This document shows, one piece after another, positions 1 to 18,359 of a stretch of DNA of 64,000 bases. Positions within the stretch are counted from its first letter, which is position 1; the number at the start of each line of letters is the position of its first letter. The position numbers were made by a program, and so were the translations under genes. The stretch lies in contig NC_054558.1 in assembly GCF_017654505.1 (NCBI RefSeq), forward strand, positions 8,518,220 through 8,582,219. The letters are read 5' to 3'. The DNA is from Polyodon spathula. Its lineage: Eukaryota; Chordata; Actinopteri; Acipenseriformes; Polyodontidae. The notes under the pieces were generated by a model that worked only from the letters and a program-made list of their open reading frames with translations, ran no database searches and had not been told where the DNA came from.

Positions 1-239
1 AATTTCAATATGACAATGCAGAACTTAATTCTAGAAACGTCTAGAAAATGCAGGATTGTAGGTGAACATTTCTAGAGTATAAAAGGGTTTGGCATAGGAT
101 CATTGCTGTCATTATCAAAAGAAAAAATAAATAGCTCTCTGAAGACCTTAGGCAGAACATTATTTATTGTCTTAAAGCTGGAGAAGGATAAAAGAACATT
201 TCCAAGCATTTGAGTATCCCAATTTCAACTATTGTTTTG

Positions 240-545
240 ATTAAGTACAAGACTTTTACTGTCACAATGCTCCCTCAGTCTGGAAGAAAGAAGGTTCTTT
301 CACCAAGAAGAAGTAGAACAATTGTGAAGAAGGTTAATAACAATCCTAGATTGACTGCCAAAGATATTTAATGTGGTGAAGGTTTCAATGGTTGCAGGGC
401 AAGGAAAAATCCACTCTTAAGAAAACGTCACAAGGACAATCGCTTAAAGTTTGCAAACGGCACGTGAATCATGGATATGAGTTCCGGTCAAAGGTTTTGT
501 GGAGTGATGAAACAAAAATTAAGCTATTTGGTCATGCTTAATTAA
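240..545 (+). pseudogene. Decayed Tc1/mariner transposase fragment
   Basis: Conceptual translation of the plus strand gives short pieces typical of the DNA-binding half of a Tc1-type transposase. One reads SGRRKKVLSPRR-like followed by an I-V-K-K-V-N-N-N-P-R-L-T-A-K-D-I run. After a stop a second piece reads KNPLLRKRHKDNRLKFA, then the sequence equivalent to the WSDE region in another frame. Several stops and frameshifts break it, and no complete inverted repeats are seen. It lies where intron 2 of the truncated cathepsin E copy should be. The family call rests on remembered Tc1 layout. Confidence 0.6.
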
Positions 546-1267
546 AATTATACAACATATAATTATAACATAGATGCCATGTAAAGCCAAATGGATCATT
601 TATGTTAAAAGTTTAGAAAAGTATAGGGATGCCTAGTGAAAGCATGTTTAAGCACAGATTGATAAACCACAAAGAAGCATGCTAAAGAACAGGAAACAAA
701 AGGCATCATGAATAGTGGTGTAAGCACTGTGATGAACATAAGAGAACACTAAGAAAGGGAGCAGGGATGGGAATAGGGCTCATATTGCAGAGCCGTTACA
801 CACTGCGGCAGGGCAGAAGCCTGACGTGTAAATGCTGTGCTTTGCTTATAAAGTTTGTATGTGTTGAACTGAAGTTTGGCAGGGATGGGGTTAAAATCAC
901 ATTCCTGCCAATTTTTTTGGTTTTGATTTTTGTTTGTTCAAAACTTCTGTTTGTTCCTGTGTTTTATTGTGTTTGTTTTGTTGATAAAAGTGTGCATTTA
1001 CACTTGAAACTGCAGCTTTCTCTCTGGCTGATAACCAGCCTTCGCTACAATGCCACCCTTTCACACACCCATTTCAGGTTTTAATACGAGCTTGATAAGC
1101 CACATTCTACAGGTAACAAGCGTAGGTGTGTTCTATTAAACTCATAGTAAAACCATGAATGAATCATACTACTATGCAATAGGAGTCTTATTTCCATTCA
1201 TGTATAGTCAGGGATATTGGTTTGGTGCTGCAGCCCCTATGCAGTCACACAGTCAGGCGATCCTTAC

Positions 1268-2732
1268 GTCCATGTAGTTGATGAGTGGCTCTTCTGCCTT
1301 GGTGGCAGCATGGCAGGCTTCACTGTGCTGGGTCATATCCAGCTGATACTTCTTCCAAAACTCAGACAGGCCCCCCCTCGCCCGCATCACTTGCCTCATC
1401 GACCTCTGTCTCTTCAGAGGCACCCTGAGAGAGACAGGGACCCAAACAGTGAGACACAACAGTGGACATCAGGAACGAGCTACATCAAAGATGAACCAAC
1501 CCAACAGCAGAACCGCACCTAACCCACAGTGGATATCAGGACCCAGCTACACCAAACATGAATCAACCCAACACCAGAACTGCACCTAACCCACAGTGGA
1601 TATCAGGACCCAGCTACATCAAACATGAACCAACCCAACAGCAGAACCGTACCTAACTCTGAATGGCTGTAAACCTCAGTTAAGAAGATCCATGAATCAC
1701 ACCACAATTGTGTAGTCATTAATCATTACAGGAATTCATTTAGATTTATTTGCTATGTTATAAATGGTAATTGCATGGTAAAGCTTTAAAATGAATGGCC
1801 ATAAAATCATTAGATTTACGTCTGAACGAGCATTAATTCATTGAGAAACTCCTACTGTTGTTAAATTGATATATGGGGAAAAAATGATGATACGTTCATA
1901 ATGAATTAACGACAGAATACCATAGGAATACAACAGTGCCCATTGAAATGGTTTTGTGCTCTTGATTTTGAAGTTGCTGGTTCTGTCACACACCCACACT
2001 AGCCTATCTGAACTAAGACTCTGTTAGGTGGCTTTTCCTCAGTGAAATACATATATACAAATGCAGAGGCATACATACAAACAATACGCACATGCATACA
2101 TACAAACACAGTCACGTACATGCAAACACATACAAACACATATCAAAAAGATTAAAAAATCGTCTTTTTATCTTTTGAGAAATATTGCAAAACTTAGACC
2201 TATAGTCTCTCCATCTGACGCTGAAAGACTAGTACATCCTTTTGTATCCTCCAGAATTGATTATTGCAATGTGTTTTTTTCTGACATCTCAAAATGTTTA
2301 TTGTCTTGTTTGCAACTGGTTCAAAATGCTGCTGCTAGAATCGTGACTAAAACCAGAAAAAGGGAACATATCACCCCAGTGCTGGCTTTTTGTATTGGCT
2401 TCCTGTACATTTTAGAGTTGATTTTAAAATACTGTATTAACTTATAAGGCACTAAATAACTTGGCATCAACCAATTTAGGAGAACTGCTTACCCCATACA
2501 TCCCCAACCGGAACTTCGAACATGGGATTGCTGGTGATCCCTAAAATAAAGTATGTTAAAAGGGGAGGAAGGGCTTTTTGTTATAGAGCCCCTGAACTGG
2601 AATGAGCTACGTGCACATGTGAGGGAAGCTGAGACTCTTTATATCTGTTTAAGCTGGCATTTTTATAATATGTATATGTGTATATATCTGTTTTAGTTTT
2701 TATGTTTGTATCTGTTTGTATTTTATCTGCAT

Positions 2733-2797
<65 letters not shown>

Positions 2798-3108
2798 TTT
2801 TAGTTACTGGTGCTTACATTTTATATTTCTTGAACTGTTTTTCAATCTCACATGTTTGTTTGTTTGTTTCGTTTTTATAAATGTGACTATTTTGGTCCTG
2901 TAAAGTGCTTTGAGATACACCTGTATGAAGGGTGCTATATAAAGAAACTTTGATTTGATTTGATTTGATCCAAACACAGAGACACACATACAAACACAGA
3001 TACATATATACAAAGACACACACATACAAACACAGACACATACACACTTTACCTCTTAATCCCCTGGGCTAAGGCGAGGCACAGCAGCAGAAGCACTGCT
3101 GATTTCAT
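1268..3108 (-). CDS. ctse: Cathepsin E-like aspartic protease, 5' part (exons 1-2), copy 0
   Basis: Two exons of a second cathepsin E-like gene whose exons 3-9 would lie beyond the left edge. Exon 1 (3053-3108) begins at ATG and encodes the signal peptide MKSAVLLLLCLALAQGIKR, ending in phase 2 at a GTAAAG donor. Exon 2 (1268-1424, 157 nt) starts after CTCTCAG and encodes the prosegment from VPLKRQRSMRQVM to LINYMD, then a GTAAGG donor. The 157-nt size equals exon 2 of the gastricsin genes in this window. It is a tandem duplicate of the complete copy at 5786-12287: exon 1 sequences are almost identical and flanking DNA matches over long stretches. Unlike that copy, its exon 2 is intact. Intron 1 holds three copies of a 67-bp minisatellite and an L2-like LINE fragment in the opposite orientation. 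Whether the rest of the gene is functional cannot be seen. Confidence 0.8.
1456..1662. repeat. 67-bp minisatellite, about 3 copies
   Basis: Three tandem copies of a 67-bp unit containing CAGTGGATATCAGGACCCAG, in intron 1 of ctse copy 0, immediately upstream of the exon 2 acceptor on the minus strand. The same unit occurs about 16 times at the equivalent place in the neighbouring ctse gene. Confidence 0.9.
2145..2970 (+). mobile_element. L2-like LINE 3' fragment
   Basis: The plus strand encodes the last part of a non-LTR retrotransposon reverse transcriptase. Readable motifs are SSRIDYCNVFFSD, LQLVQNAAARIV and TRKREHITPVLAF, typical of the L2 and related clades. Reading frames break after about 2440. 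The 3' end has the GTAAAGTGCTTTGAGATAC block and a GGTGCTATATAAA tail followed by TTTGATT repeats, the usual 3' tail layout of such elements. A (TA)n microsatellite sits inside the 3' part (about 2736-2793). It lies antisense in intron 1 of the partial ctse gene and is 5' truncated. Confidence 0.75.
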
Positions 3109-5624
3109 AGCAGCTCCTTGGTAGTTGATCCCGAACCTGAAGAATCTGTAGGCTTGTCTTCCACAAGGTTGATTAGTGAGAAAGCCCGCGTCTCTCCCTA
3201 CAGGCTCCAGCCACCAGAACTGTTCCAAAGGCAGGGGAGAGTAAACAGGGCTCTTTCTTATCAAACCTCTGACATCACAGGCTACTTCTCTTTCACGCCT
3301 TTGTTGGTTAATTATTAATCACAGGTAGCTTCCATAGGGATGGAGCTTTCTTTGCAAAATTGCCATTGTCAGCGCTAAATTGCATTTTTTTTAGTAACTC
3401 ATATTGGTCCCTTTTTTTAAGACAGGTATCTAAATGTGGTAATGCATTTACAATTCAGCCAAAAAAATAACATAGTTACTTTTTAGGTGCATTTTTATGG
3501 CTCATGGATAGGATTGAAATCAGAAAGCATTTCAGCAGTGCAAGTGACGTGCTTTTCATATCACCTTGCCAGAAAATAGCACCAGAGAAGGGAACGAGTG
3601 GGGTCGATAGCTGGATGTTTAAATAATATTGGGCTGTCCTGCAGCTACCTTAGAGAGTTGGTTTGGATTGATTCTTCAGCTGAAAGGATGCTCTGAAGGA
3701 TAGGACCACTTTATGCAATTAGCAAAATAACCAATGCTAATTCAATTCAATTAGCACATTATTGAGGACGTGTGATTCCCCTGTTTACATGCTGTTAGAG
3801 AATCAATGACTCCTGAAATAAAGCCAGAGTAGGGAGGGCCATGCAACACCTCTGCTCCTTTTTGAAAACCCCAACCTTATTGAACTTCTGCCCTGTAAGA
3901 AAGCACAGTCACCTGAGATGAGCTGTGATGCACAGAGAAGAGACTGAACCCACTGCACATGCTTCACCCACCCAAGTACTGACCAGACCCAGCCTCAATT
4001 AGCTTGAGAAAGCTGGCAAGATCTTCATCCAAGCCTGGATGTCTCCACTCATGCGATACTGTAGGAGAGTGTGCTGCCATCTGCTGTTGAAGCACATGCA
4101 TTTTTATATGCATGCATTTTTTGTTTCTTGGAGCTTTAGTGCCAAAATTATGGCTCTGTGCTACTTGGTTAATGAAATACCAACACAGTGGTTTTTTTTA
4201 TATATATATTTTATTCAAAATAAATGTTGAAAGATGGGAGACAGCAAGGGAAGTACATATCACAGACAACGTAATCTGTAGTTTTATCAGTGCTTCTGTT
4301 CTTTATTCAGTAACTTTGAAAGAGTGCAGATAGGAGCAGGAGGAGTCTGTTCACTCAAAACAATGAACAAAGGCAAAAACAGTCCTCAAACTGAATGTGA
4401 TGTGTTAAACATAACGCAGACCCTGGGCACAGCAAAAACAACCAAAATGTAGATATAAAAGAAAGGGTCCCTCTCAGGTTACTCCAACAGCTCTTGAAGC
4501 ACTATGAGAAACCAGCTCTGAACCACATTCAACCACTATGATCCATTGTCAGGGTTAACTGGAGGAAGAAGAGTGTGTGGTTATACAAGATCAACACGTC
4601 TAAGAATAGGTTTTTGCTCGATCTAGCTGTGTCAAAGCTGCACTGCTTTTCACTCAGATTAGATGAGTTGAGCAGCACGCATAGAAGAATGAAAGTATCC
4701 CAAGCACCACCACCTCATGGGTACTGGTTAAACTGGGCTCGCTGGCAGGGATTGTGGGTTTGCTGGATCAGTCATCTGAGGTTTTCCAGTAGGACTCCGC
4801 AGTTTAACTAGGAAAGTGTTTTTGAAAACACTGCAAAGTATTGTTAGCCTCCGGTCTGTAGGGGGAAGTGTAACTCCTGTCCTCCTTTGGCATTTCAGTT
4901 TAAACCATACTGTCTATCAAGAATGCCAGTCTGAGAAGCAGATTACCTGAGTGTCCTTTCATTCCGGGTGCAAGAGAGCTCATTTAACTCAATTCCTCTA
5001 AGTTATTAATAACAACACCATTTTTTCCTCCAATCATGAAGTCTTAAATGTTCATTTTAAATCTGCTCTAATTTCCTCCAGGACTTTTAGACAAAACTTT
5101 AAATGATCTAATGTGAGGTCATGGTAATAACATTGATTCTTTTACCTGGTGGTTGTACATATGACAGGTCATCCTCAGATGTATGTGAAGGTAATCAATT
5201 ACACCTCAAAGGGGAGGATGATTTTCATTCTCTTGCACATCCTCTCTGCTGGGCGCTCCTAAGAGCTGGTGTTTGTTCTGTGATAACTGTCACTGGTTCA
5301 GTGGTCAGATGGCCTCATGCAAGCTTCTCAGAAAGAGAGCTGGCTGGAAGTGTGCTTCCTCTTTTTCAGTCTGAACACAAAAACCAACCTTTTCAACCCA
5401 TTCTGTATTGCATACTATCATTTTAGTTTACGAAAAGCATGCAAAGCAATGTCATTTTCTATTCTGTCCATTAGTGTCAATCAAAACATGCGATTTAATC
5501 TCACAACGGCTGTATTTCTATGGTGTTCACACATGCTGTGAACTGTGGCTGTACATACTTTAAAATATTTTTTTTATACAAACTAAAAATAAAATAAAAA
5601 AACAACAAAAAAAACTGTTAATTT
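3109..5624. other. Spacer between the two ctse genes
   Basis: No gene is supported here. The right part is 3' flank of the complete ctse gene; the left part is upstream sequence of copy 0. Most of 3109-4400 is duplicated at about 12288-13390 upstream of the complete gene. This includes a GATAAG motif on the minus strand upstream of exon 1 that could serve a GATA factor (inference). No convincing TATA box was found for ctse. Confidence 0.6.
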
Positions 5625-5630
5625 TTTATT
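5625..5630 (-). promoter_or_regulatory. Poly(A) signal AATAAA for ctse
   Basis: AATAAA on the minus strand, about 155 nt past the cathepsin E stop codon, in an A/T-rich stretch. It is the first canonical signal after the stop. Confidence 0.6.
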
Positions 5631-5785
5631 TTTTTTTATCATTGCACACAAGTAATCAGCATGTAGAAGTTGGATCAGTTTCTGTATACAAGCAGTGCAG
5701 TCATCTAACTCATTTTAAGCCGCTGTTGACTTCTGGGAGTGTCACGATCACTCTCCACTCTCCTTCTCCAGATGTCACCCCGGGG

Positions 5786-12287
<6,502 letters not shown>

Positions 12288-14074
12288 AGCCGCTCCTTGG
12301 AAGTTGATCCCGAACCTAAAGAATCTGTAGGCTTGTCTTCCACAAGGTTGATTAGCGAGGGAGCCCGTGTCTCTCCCTACAGGCTCCAGTCACCAGAACT
12401 GTTCCAAAGACAGGTGGGAGTGAACAGGCCTATTTCTTATCAAGCCTCTGACATCACAGGCTACTTCTCTTTCACACCTTTGTTGGTTAATTATTAATCA
12501 CAGGTAGCTGGTCTTCAAGTGCTTGCATAGGGATGGAGCGGTCTTTGCAATACTGCCATTGTGAGCACTGCATTGCATTCTTTTATAGGACATTCATTGG
12601 TCTATGGCTCATGGATAAGATTGAAATCAGAAAGTGTTCCAGCAGTGCAAGTGACGTGCTTTTCATATCACCTTGCCAGAAAATAGCACCAGAGAAGAGA
12701 ACGAGTGGGTTCGATAGCTGGATGTTTGAATAATATTGGGCTGTCCTGCAGTTAACTTAGAGAGTTGGTTTGGATTGATTCTTCAGCTGAAAGGATGCTC
12801 TGAGGGATAGGACCAGTTTATGCAATAAACAAAATGACCAATGCTAATTCAATTCAATTAGCACATTATCGAGGACGTGTGATTCCCCTGTTTACATGCT
12901 GTTAAAGAACCAATGACTCCTGGAATACAGCCAGAGTAGGGAGGGCCATGCAACACCTCTGCTCCTTTTTGAAAACCCCAACCTTATTGAACTTCTGCCC
13001 TGTAAGAAAGCACAGTCACCTGAGATGAGCTGTGATGCACAGAGAAGAGACTGAACCCACTGCACAGTATAATTTACTAAATAATGTAATTTACTTGGTG
13101 AGTTTAATAATTAAGGCTTTGTGAACATATTGTCTTCTTGGTTAATGAAAACCAACACTTTTTAAAAAATATTTTATTCAAAATAAGTGTCGAAAGACGG
13201 GCAAGACAGCAAGGCAAACGATAATCCACACACATCACAGACAAAGTGATCTGTAGTTTTATCAGTTTTACAAAGCCACATTTTTTCAGTTTCTTATTCA
13301 AGAACTTTAAAAGGGTACAAACAGGAGCAGGAGTCTGTTCACTCAAAACCATGAACAAAGGAAAAAAACAGACCCCAAAGGAAAAGTAAAGCTGAGCATG
13401 ATTCTTGAAAACTATTACTCTCCAACACTGCAAAGCGTTGTCAGCCTCCAGTCTGTAAGGGGCAGTGTAACTCCCACCCTCCACGTCACTGCTGTACCCC
13501 TGCTTCGTTTATGAACATCACACCTTCAGAATGCCTGAAAAACTAATGGAAAACATCAATTACACCTGTTCCAACAGCCATTCACAATCATCAGAAATAA
13601 GTCTCTTAAAACCGTATGTGTTTTCTTACAATCAGAGAAGTCTAATAATGTCTAATAAAACATCATTGAAAAGACTGACAATTTCAAAAAGATGATCCAC
13701 GGAACTACGTAGACAAACAGACAGACAGACAGACAGTACAGGTAGTGTATACAGGTAAACTGGTAGAGCTCAACCCTATATTACCTTTATATTCAAAAAC
13801 CTGCTATTCCTCTGCTCCAGTTCGACTTTACCTGGGGATTTAAAAATGGAGCTGAATTAAACAAAGCTGTTTTCTAGAGCAGCTTGTAAATGGGAATATG
13901 TTTACTCATTGTTTTCTCCTGTGCAAAGTTTATCAAAAAGCAGAACAGGAAGCGCTGGGGGTAGCTACCCAGTTATTACCATGTAATTACACTGTTGTTG
14001 ATGTCCTCGAATCAAATACAACCAACAATCCAAAACAAGTCTCAAGAGACTGATGTTAAAGATCCCACACTCAC
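12288..14074. other. Spacer between ctse and the Ig-domain gene
   Basis: No gene is supported. The part up to about 13390 is the duplicate of ctse upstream DNA also seen at 3109-4400. A TTGATAAGAAA GATA-like site lies upstream of the ctse start on the minus strand. The rest contains a short CAGA repeat near 13715-13736. The last exon of the Ig-domain gene may hide here but could not be identified. Confidence 0.5.
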
Positions 14075-16878
14075 TCTTCCTCCAGCTCACATAGATGTGG
14101 ATCAGCACTGGACACGCCAGCATCACTGCCAGCAGAGCCCAGCGCAGGGAGCCCCAGATGATGTGTGCGTCGAAGGGCCCATCTGATTCACTTTGATACA
14201 CTTCCTGAGCCTCAGGGACAGTTCTGTTTACCAAAAGACAAGAATAATCAGGAACCGAAACAGGATTTGTGTGGTCATGGGTTCAGTGTTTTTTACACCA
14301 TCTCTTCACACTAAGAACCTGCTGTCTAACTGCTGCCTTTTATACGAACAAGGGACAGTGGGCCGGTATTTAATTAAAGGAACTCTGTGTTGTTGCTCAG
14401 TTGTTGTTTTTGTTCATTCGCTGAATGGAGTACAAAGTGTTCTTGTATCTAATATATTATGGCCGTCTATTTCTTGTAATTTTTTTTCCTGATCCACAAA
14501 TGCAAAACTTTTACTCCAAAAGATTGTTCCTAAAATCCTTTGTTTTCATGAAATTTCTAGAAATTATAAATTTCCTTAGGGTACGTAAACTGTTGACTAC
14601 AACTGTATGTGCAAATAAGCTATGGACCTGCAAAGATTGTATTCAAATAGTTATCCTTATCTACAGTAATGTAATGATTACCTTTCTTGTTCAGGGGTCC
14701 ACGGTGATTCTGAACCAGGGGTGCCTGTGAAAAGGAAAGTCACATTAACAAATTGACAATAGAAACCAGATTGAAAGGAGGAGCTCCTGAGATAGCTGCA
14801 TCATTGTGCTGTGGAGAGTCCTGTTGCATTCCTTGCGGTGCATGTGTTGCTTTGCTTTGTTGTATATTTCCTGAGCTGTTACCTTGGTGAACGTGCAGCT
14901 GGAAGCTCTGCAGGGGCTTCAGTCCGAAAAGCATCCTCACAGTGCACCAGTACTCTCCAGAGTCGCTTTGCCGGAGCAGGGCCATGGTGACAGAGACCAT
15001 GCCACTCTTCTTCAGGTCCACAATAGACACGCGGCCATGGTGCGTCTCCGACACGTACCCGTCCGTCCCCACCAGCACCGTCAAGCCCGGATCCTTGTGC
15101 TGCTTGCACCAGGTCTTCATGTGCTGCCGGTAGAGCAGGATGTTGTAGCGGCAGTACACCGTGATGTTACTGCCTTCAGTCACATTCAACACCTGCACCT
15201 CTCCCAGAGCCTGGCACACTGCTAGATACAGAGACACAAAGTGCAAACGCAAGAAATGGCATCTCGAGATGGGAAACCATACACAATCACCCTGTCCTCC
15301 TTGTGCGCACTGCTAGTCAAGTGGACTGTTTGACTAAATAGAGTTGGGCATTGTGACATTGTGGACAGGCTAGGTTAGTGATTTGATCGTTGTTATTAAA
15401 CTTGAGCGTCTGTGAGGTGTGTCAACACCCACTGCTCTGTGTCTGATTCAGTATTTTTCAGTGACAGGCATTTATAACATTAATACATAACCCTGAAATG
15501 AACCTTAGCATTCAGCAGACCTCAGCATTACCAGTTGGAATAAATATTGTACAGATCATGATACGGTACAATACACTGGTATTGTTGCTACGGTAATAAC
15601 ATGGCACACAATTAGTGCAGCAACATATTGAAATATTACCACTGAGGTACGTTCTGCAACATTATGTCTACCGTTGTGTCTACCATTGTGCCTACATTGT
15701 GTCTGCCATTGTGCCTACATTGTCCATAAAACATTTGCAAGATAATTAACTGTCAAGAAGATATATTAGGCAATGAATGTGTTTCTATTGGTTGTGAAGT
15801 AACTTACAAAAATGATGGTGATTAAGTAGATTCAAGAAAATGCACAGAGTCCTTTTCTTCAATCAGTTGCCAGGTTTATTGAAATATGCAGGGAGTCTGG
15901 TCCCAGGTACAGGACAAACAGAATACTCATCATTACAATGTTTGCATGACATTAAATACCCTTCTGTATAGATGGTCCACCTCCCCTTTCTCTGACACTT
16001 AACCAATGGTCAAGGTAATTTAATTTATTGTGTGAGTGTGTGTGTGTGTGTCTGTGTGTGTAGGCTAGTGTGACAACCTCTGAACTCAGTGCATTCTTCA
16101 CACTCCTAGAGACAAAAGGTCCATACATCTGCCTTTTGTTATCTTCTTGCGACCCCCTTTGATCCTAGTGGCATTATCTCTTTCGATCTCTCTGAAGTCT
16201 TTAGAGCCTGTGCTAATTGTAGTCCACAGCATTGTTATCTCGTTAGCTTGCAGTCAATGTTGGGCAAGAGCTTGTAGACGCAATGTCTCTATCAATGGTT
16301 AGCAGTACATGCAATTTGAACCAAACAGTCTGCTATCTGTAATATTAGTCTCTTTTCAGAAAACACCAGTATAGCTCTGCCAGTTCACATGCGTAGCAAA
16401 CTGCTAATCAGTTCTCGATCCATGTTTTCCAACAGGTTGAATGGCAGATTATTGGCAGGTTCAAAAGTTCAAGCAGTTCAATTACACTTGAATCACTGAA
16501 TCACACTTTTAGGTAACAAGTCAGATGCTAACTCTGATTTTTCCAGTTCCTATTTTTGCATGCTGAAAATGACTTCATCCCTTAATGCATTACCTACCGG
16601 CAACATAGTCTAGCTTTATAATTATGGATCCCAGCATACAAAGATTATCTTTCCATAATAAACAGGGCCCACCTACTCCCTATAAAGTAGTAGCTATTAA
16701 AATATAAATAGTAGCATTAACTATATCTGAAAATAATATCTGAAGATCAATAGAAAATATATAGGAAGCACACAAGGCCTGCCCTGTCCTTCTCCTCAGT
16801 AATGGATCTTTACTTTCACCAATCCAAACCACAAGTGCAGCTTTGCTTCCCATTCCATGGGCAGCCAATATACCTTAC

Positions 16879-16945
<67 letters not shown>

Positions 16946-17309
16946 TTATATGAACACTGAAAAGCCAAGCACCTACTCACAGAGAGTCACACACCCCGAT
17001 GCATGTTGAAATATCCTTACTGAGATATAAAACCAAAAACAATAAATGTTTTTACAAACACTTCTATCGATTCAATTATAATGAACAAGCAGTTCCTATG
17101 CAAAACAATTGCTGTGAATGGAATTTCAAATAAATATTTTTGCCGATGAATCCATATATTGATCATGCCACTTTAACATTCCAGACTTTCCAGCAATTGA
17201 TGATAAACACATGATTTATGTAATTAATACAAAGAACTGTAAATAGTGTGATCACAGCATAACACTTACTTGCTGCAAAAGCCAACACTAGGAGAGCTGC
17301 ACAGTCCAT
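14075..17309 (-). CDS. Single Ig-V domain membrane receptor, CD300/pIgR-like (3' end not located)
   Basis: Exon 1 (17270-17309) encodes a signal peptide start MDCAALLVLAFAA. Exon 2 (14883-15221, 339 nt) encodes one V-type Ig domain: VTEGSNITVYCRYN with the first cysteine, a KTWC motif, and a DSGEYWCTV motif with the second cysteine. Exon 3 (14682-14724) is a short Pro/Glu-rich stalk. Exon 4 (14075-14223) encodes a linker, a hydrophobic membrane segment around WALLAVMLACPVLIHIYVSW and then a basic RKS, ending at a strong GTGAGTG donor. Phases match across all junctions. The WC plus YWC pattern is typical of the CD300/CMRF35 and polymeric Ig receptor families. No charged residue lies in the membrane segment, so DAP12-type pairing is not suggested. 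The cytoplasmic exon was not found; read-through of exon 4 would stop at 13965. In human, PIGR-family genes and CTSE share 1q32, so the neighbourhood may be ancient (from memory). Confidence 0.75.
15222..17269. other. Intron 1 of the Ig-domain gene, with a (TA)n tract and a shared segment
   Basis: About 2 kb without coding signal. 16741-17015 contains DNA also found in the gastricsin spacers (about 27600-27740, 47990-48215 and 58803-59100). A (TA)n run spans about 16886-16943. Confidence 0.6.
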
Positions 17310-17333
17310 GTTCAGTAAGAAGCAATGCAGGGT

Positions 17334-17337
<4 letters not shown>

Positions 17338-17381
<44 letters not shown>
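17338..17381. repeat. (TG)n microsatellite
   Basis: Pure TG run just upstream of the Ig-domain gene start, within its likely promoter or 5' UTR. The ORFs through it on both strands are low-complexity shadows. Confidence 0.9.
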
Positions 17382-17383
<2 letters not shown>

Positions 17384-18024
17384 GTGAGGGTCTAGCTGTG
17401 GAGCAAGTCCTGGTTCCTCTGAGTGTATTTTTAAACTTGGAGAAGGAAGTCTGTCACATCTCTGCAGAGTGTGTGGAAGTTGCACAACCCTTTTGTGTCT
17501 GCACTTCAAGCAGGGCAGGAGGGACATTTCACCCTGTGAGAAGACACGTGGCTTGTGGAACTGCAACTGCAGCCCGTATACAAGTAATTACATAGTAATT
17601 ACACAAAAGCTGTTAAGAACTACATAGAATTTTGATTGTGCAGTTAAATATATAGTTATGCTGTAACTACAAACCATCGATGTAACAACTGTGTTTTTAC
17701 AATTTACTAAAGTGTAATTGAGAGACTCTGGATGGGTTGTAGTTGTTAGGTAATATACATGTATACCATTTGTGTAACACTTCATTATATATGTATTAAG
17801 CTTTTAAAATTACGATAGAACCCAACACACAATTTGTTTATAATTGTTCGGTGAATTCCTCTAATGGTGCTGAATGCATTTTCTCTGGCATTCTTTGCTC
17901 GCCTCCACAATAAACTCAACATGATTAGAAGTAGCCACCATTTGCAGTATAAGAACGTGTTATATGCATTGTTATATGAAGTGCATATTGTACACACAGT
18001 AAGTGTGTGTACTTACAAATACTT

Positions 18025-18350
18025 TTAGGCAAAATCCATGTCAATGATCTGTTTCCTGACAGCCCAGGCCCTGGCGGCTTCTCTGGGAGGAATATTCTGA
18101 GGCGGCTCCAGTGGTTCAAGACGAGGCGCTTCGTCCTCCTCACCTTCCTCAAGTGTGTCGAGCATTTCTTGGTCGGCCAGCAATCTTCGACGTATAGCTA
18201 TGTTGTGCAGGATAGAACACGCTACAAAGACCCTTGCCACAGTTTCGGGGTCATATTGAAGCACACCACCTCATTTTTAGAACACCAAAGGTCCACTCAT
18301 TTACATTCCTGGTGGACCTGTGTGCCCTATAGCACTCCTGTTCTTCGTTC
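18025..18350 (-). pseudogene. PIF/Harbinger (HARBI1-like) transposase C-terminal fragment
   Basis: On the minus strand one frame reads CYRAHRSTRNVNEWTFGVLK and stops. A shifted frame continues YDPETVARVFVACSILHNIA with an acidic tail ending DMDFA before TAA. These match the conserved end of Harbinger nucleases (an ...R.vvE..FG.LK block followed by a C..LHN block). About eight residues are lost at the frameshift. The upstream catalytic part is absent and no inverted repeats were recognised. Confidence 0.7.
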
Positions 18351-18359
18351 TGGTGTGGA

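Noticed and set aside
2736..2793. Possible origin or regulatory AT-rich element
   Set aside because: Plain (TA)n microsatellite inside a LINE remnant.
14884..15225. 113-aa plus-strand open frame opposite the Ig domain
   Set aside because: Antisense of a well-supported Ig-V exon with splice sites and cysteine motifs on the minus strand.
17308..17595. ORF with Cys-Val repeats
   Set aside because: Translation of a (TG)n microsatellite upstream of the Ig-domain gene.
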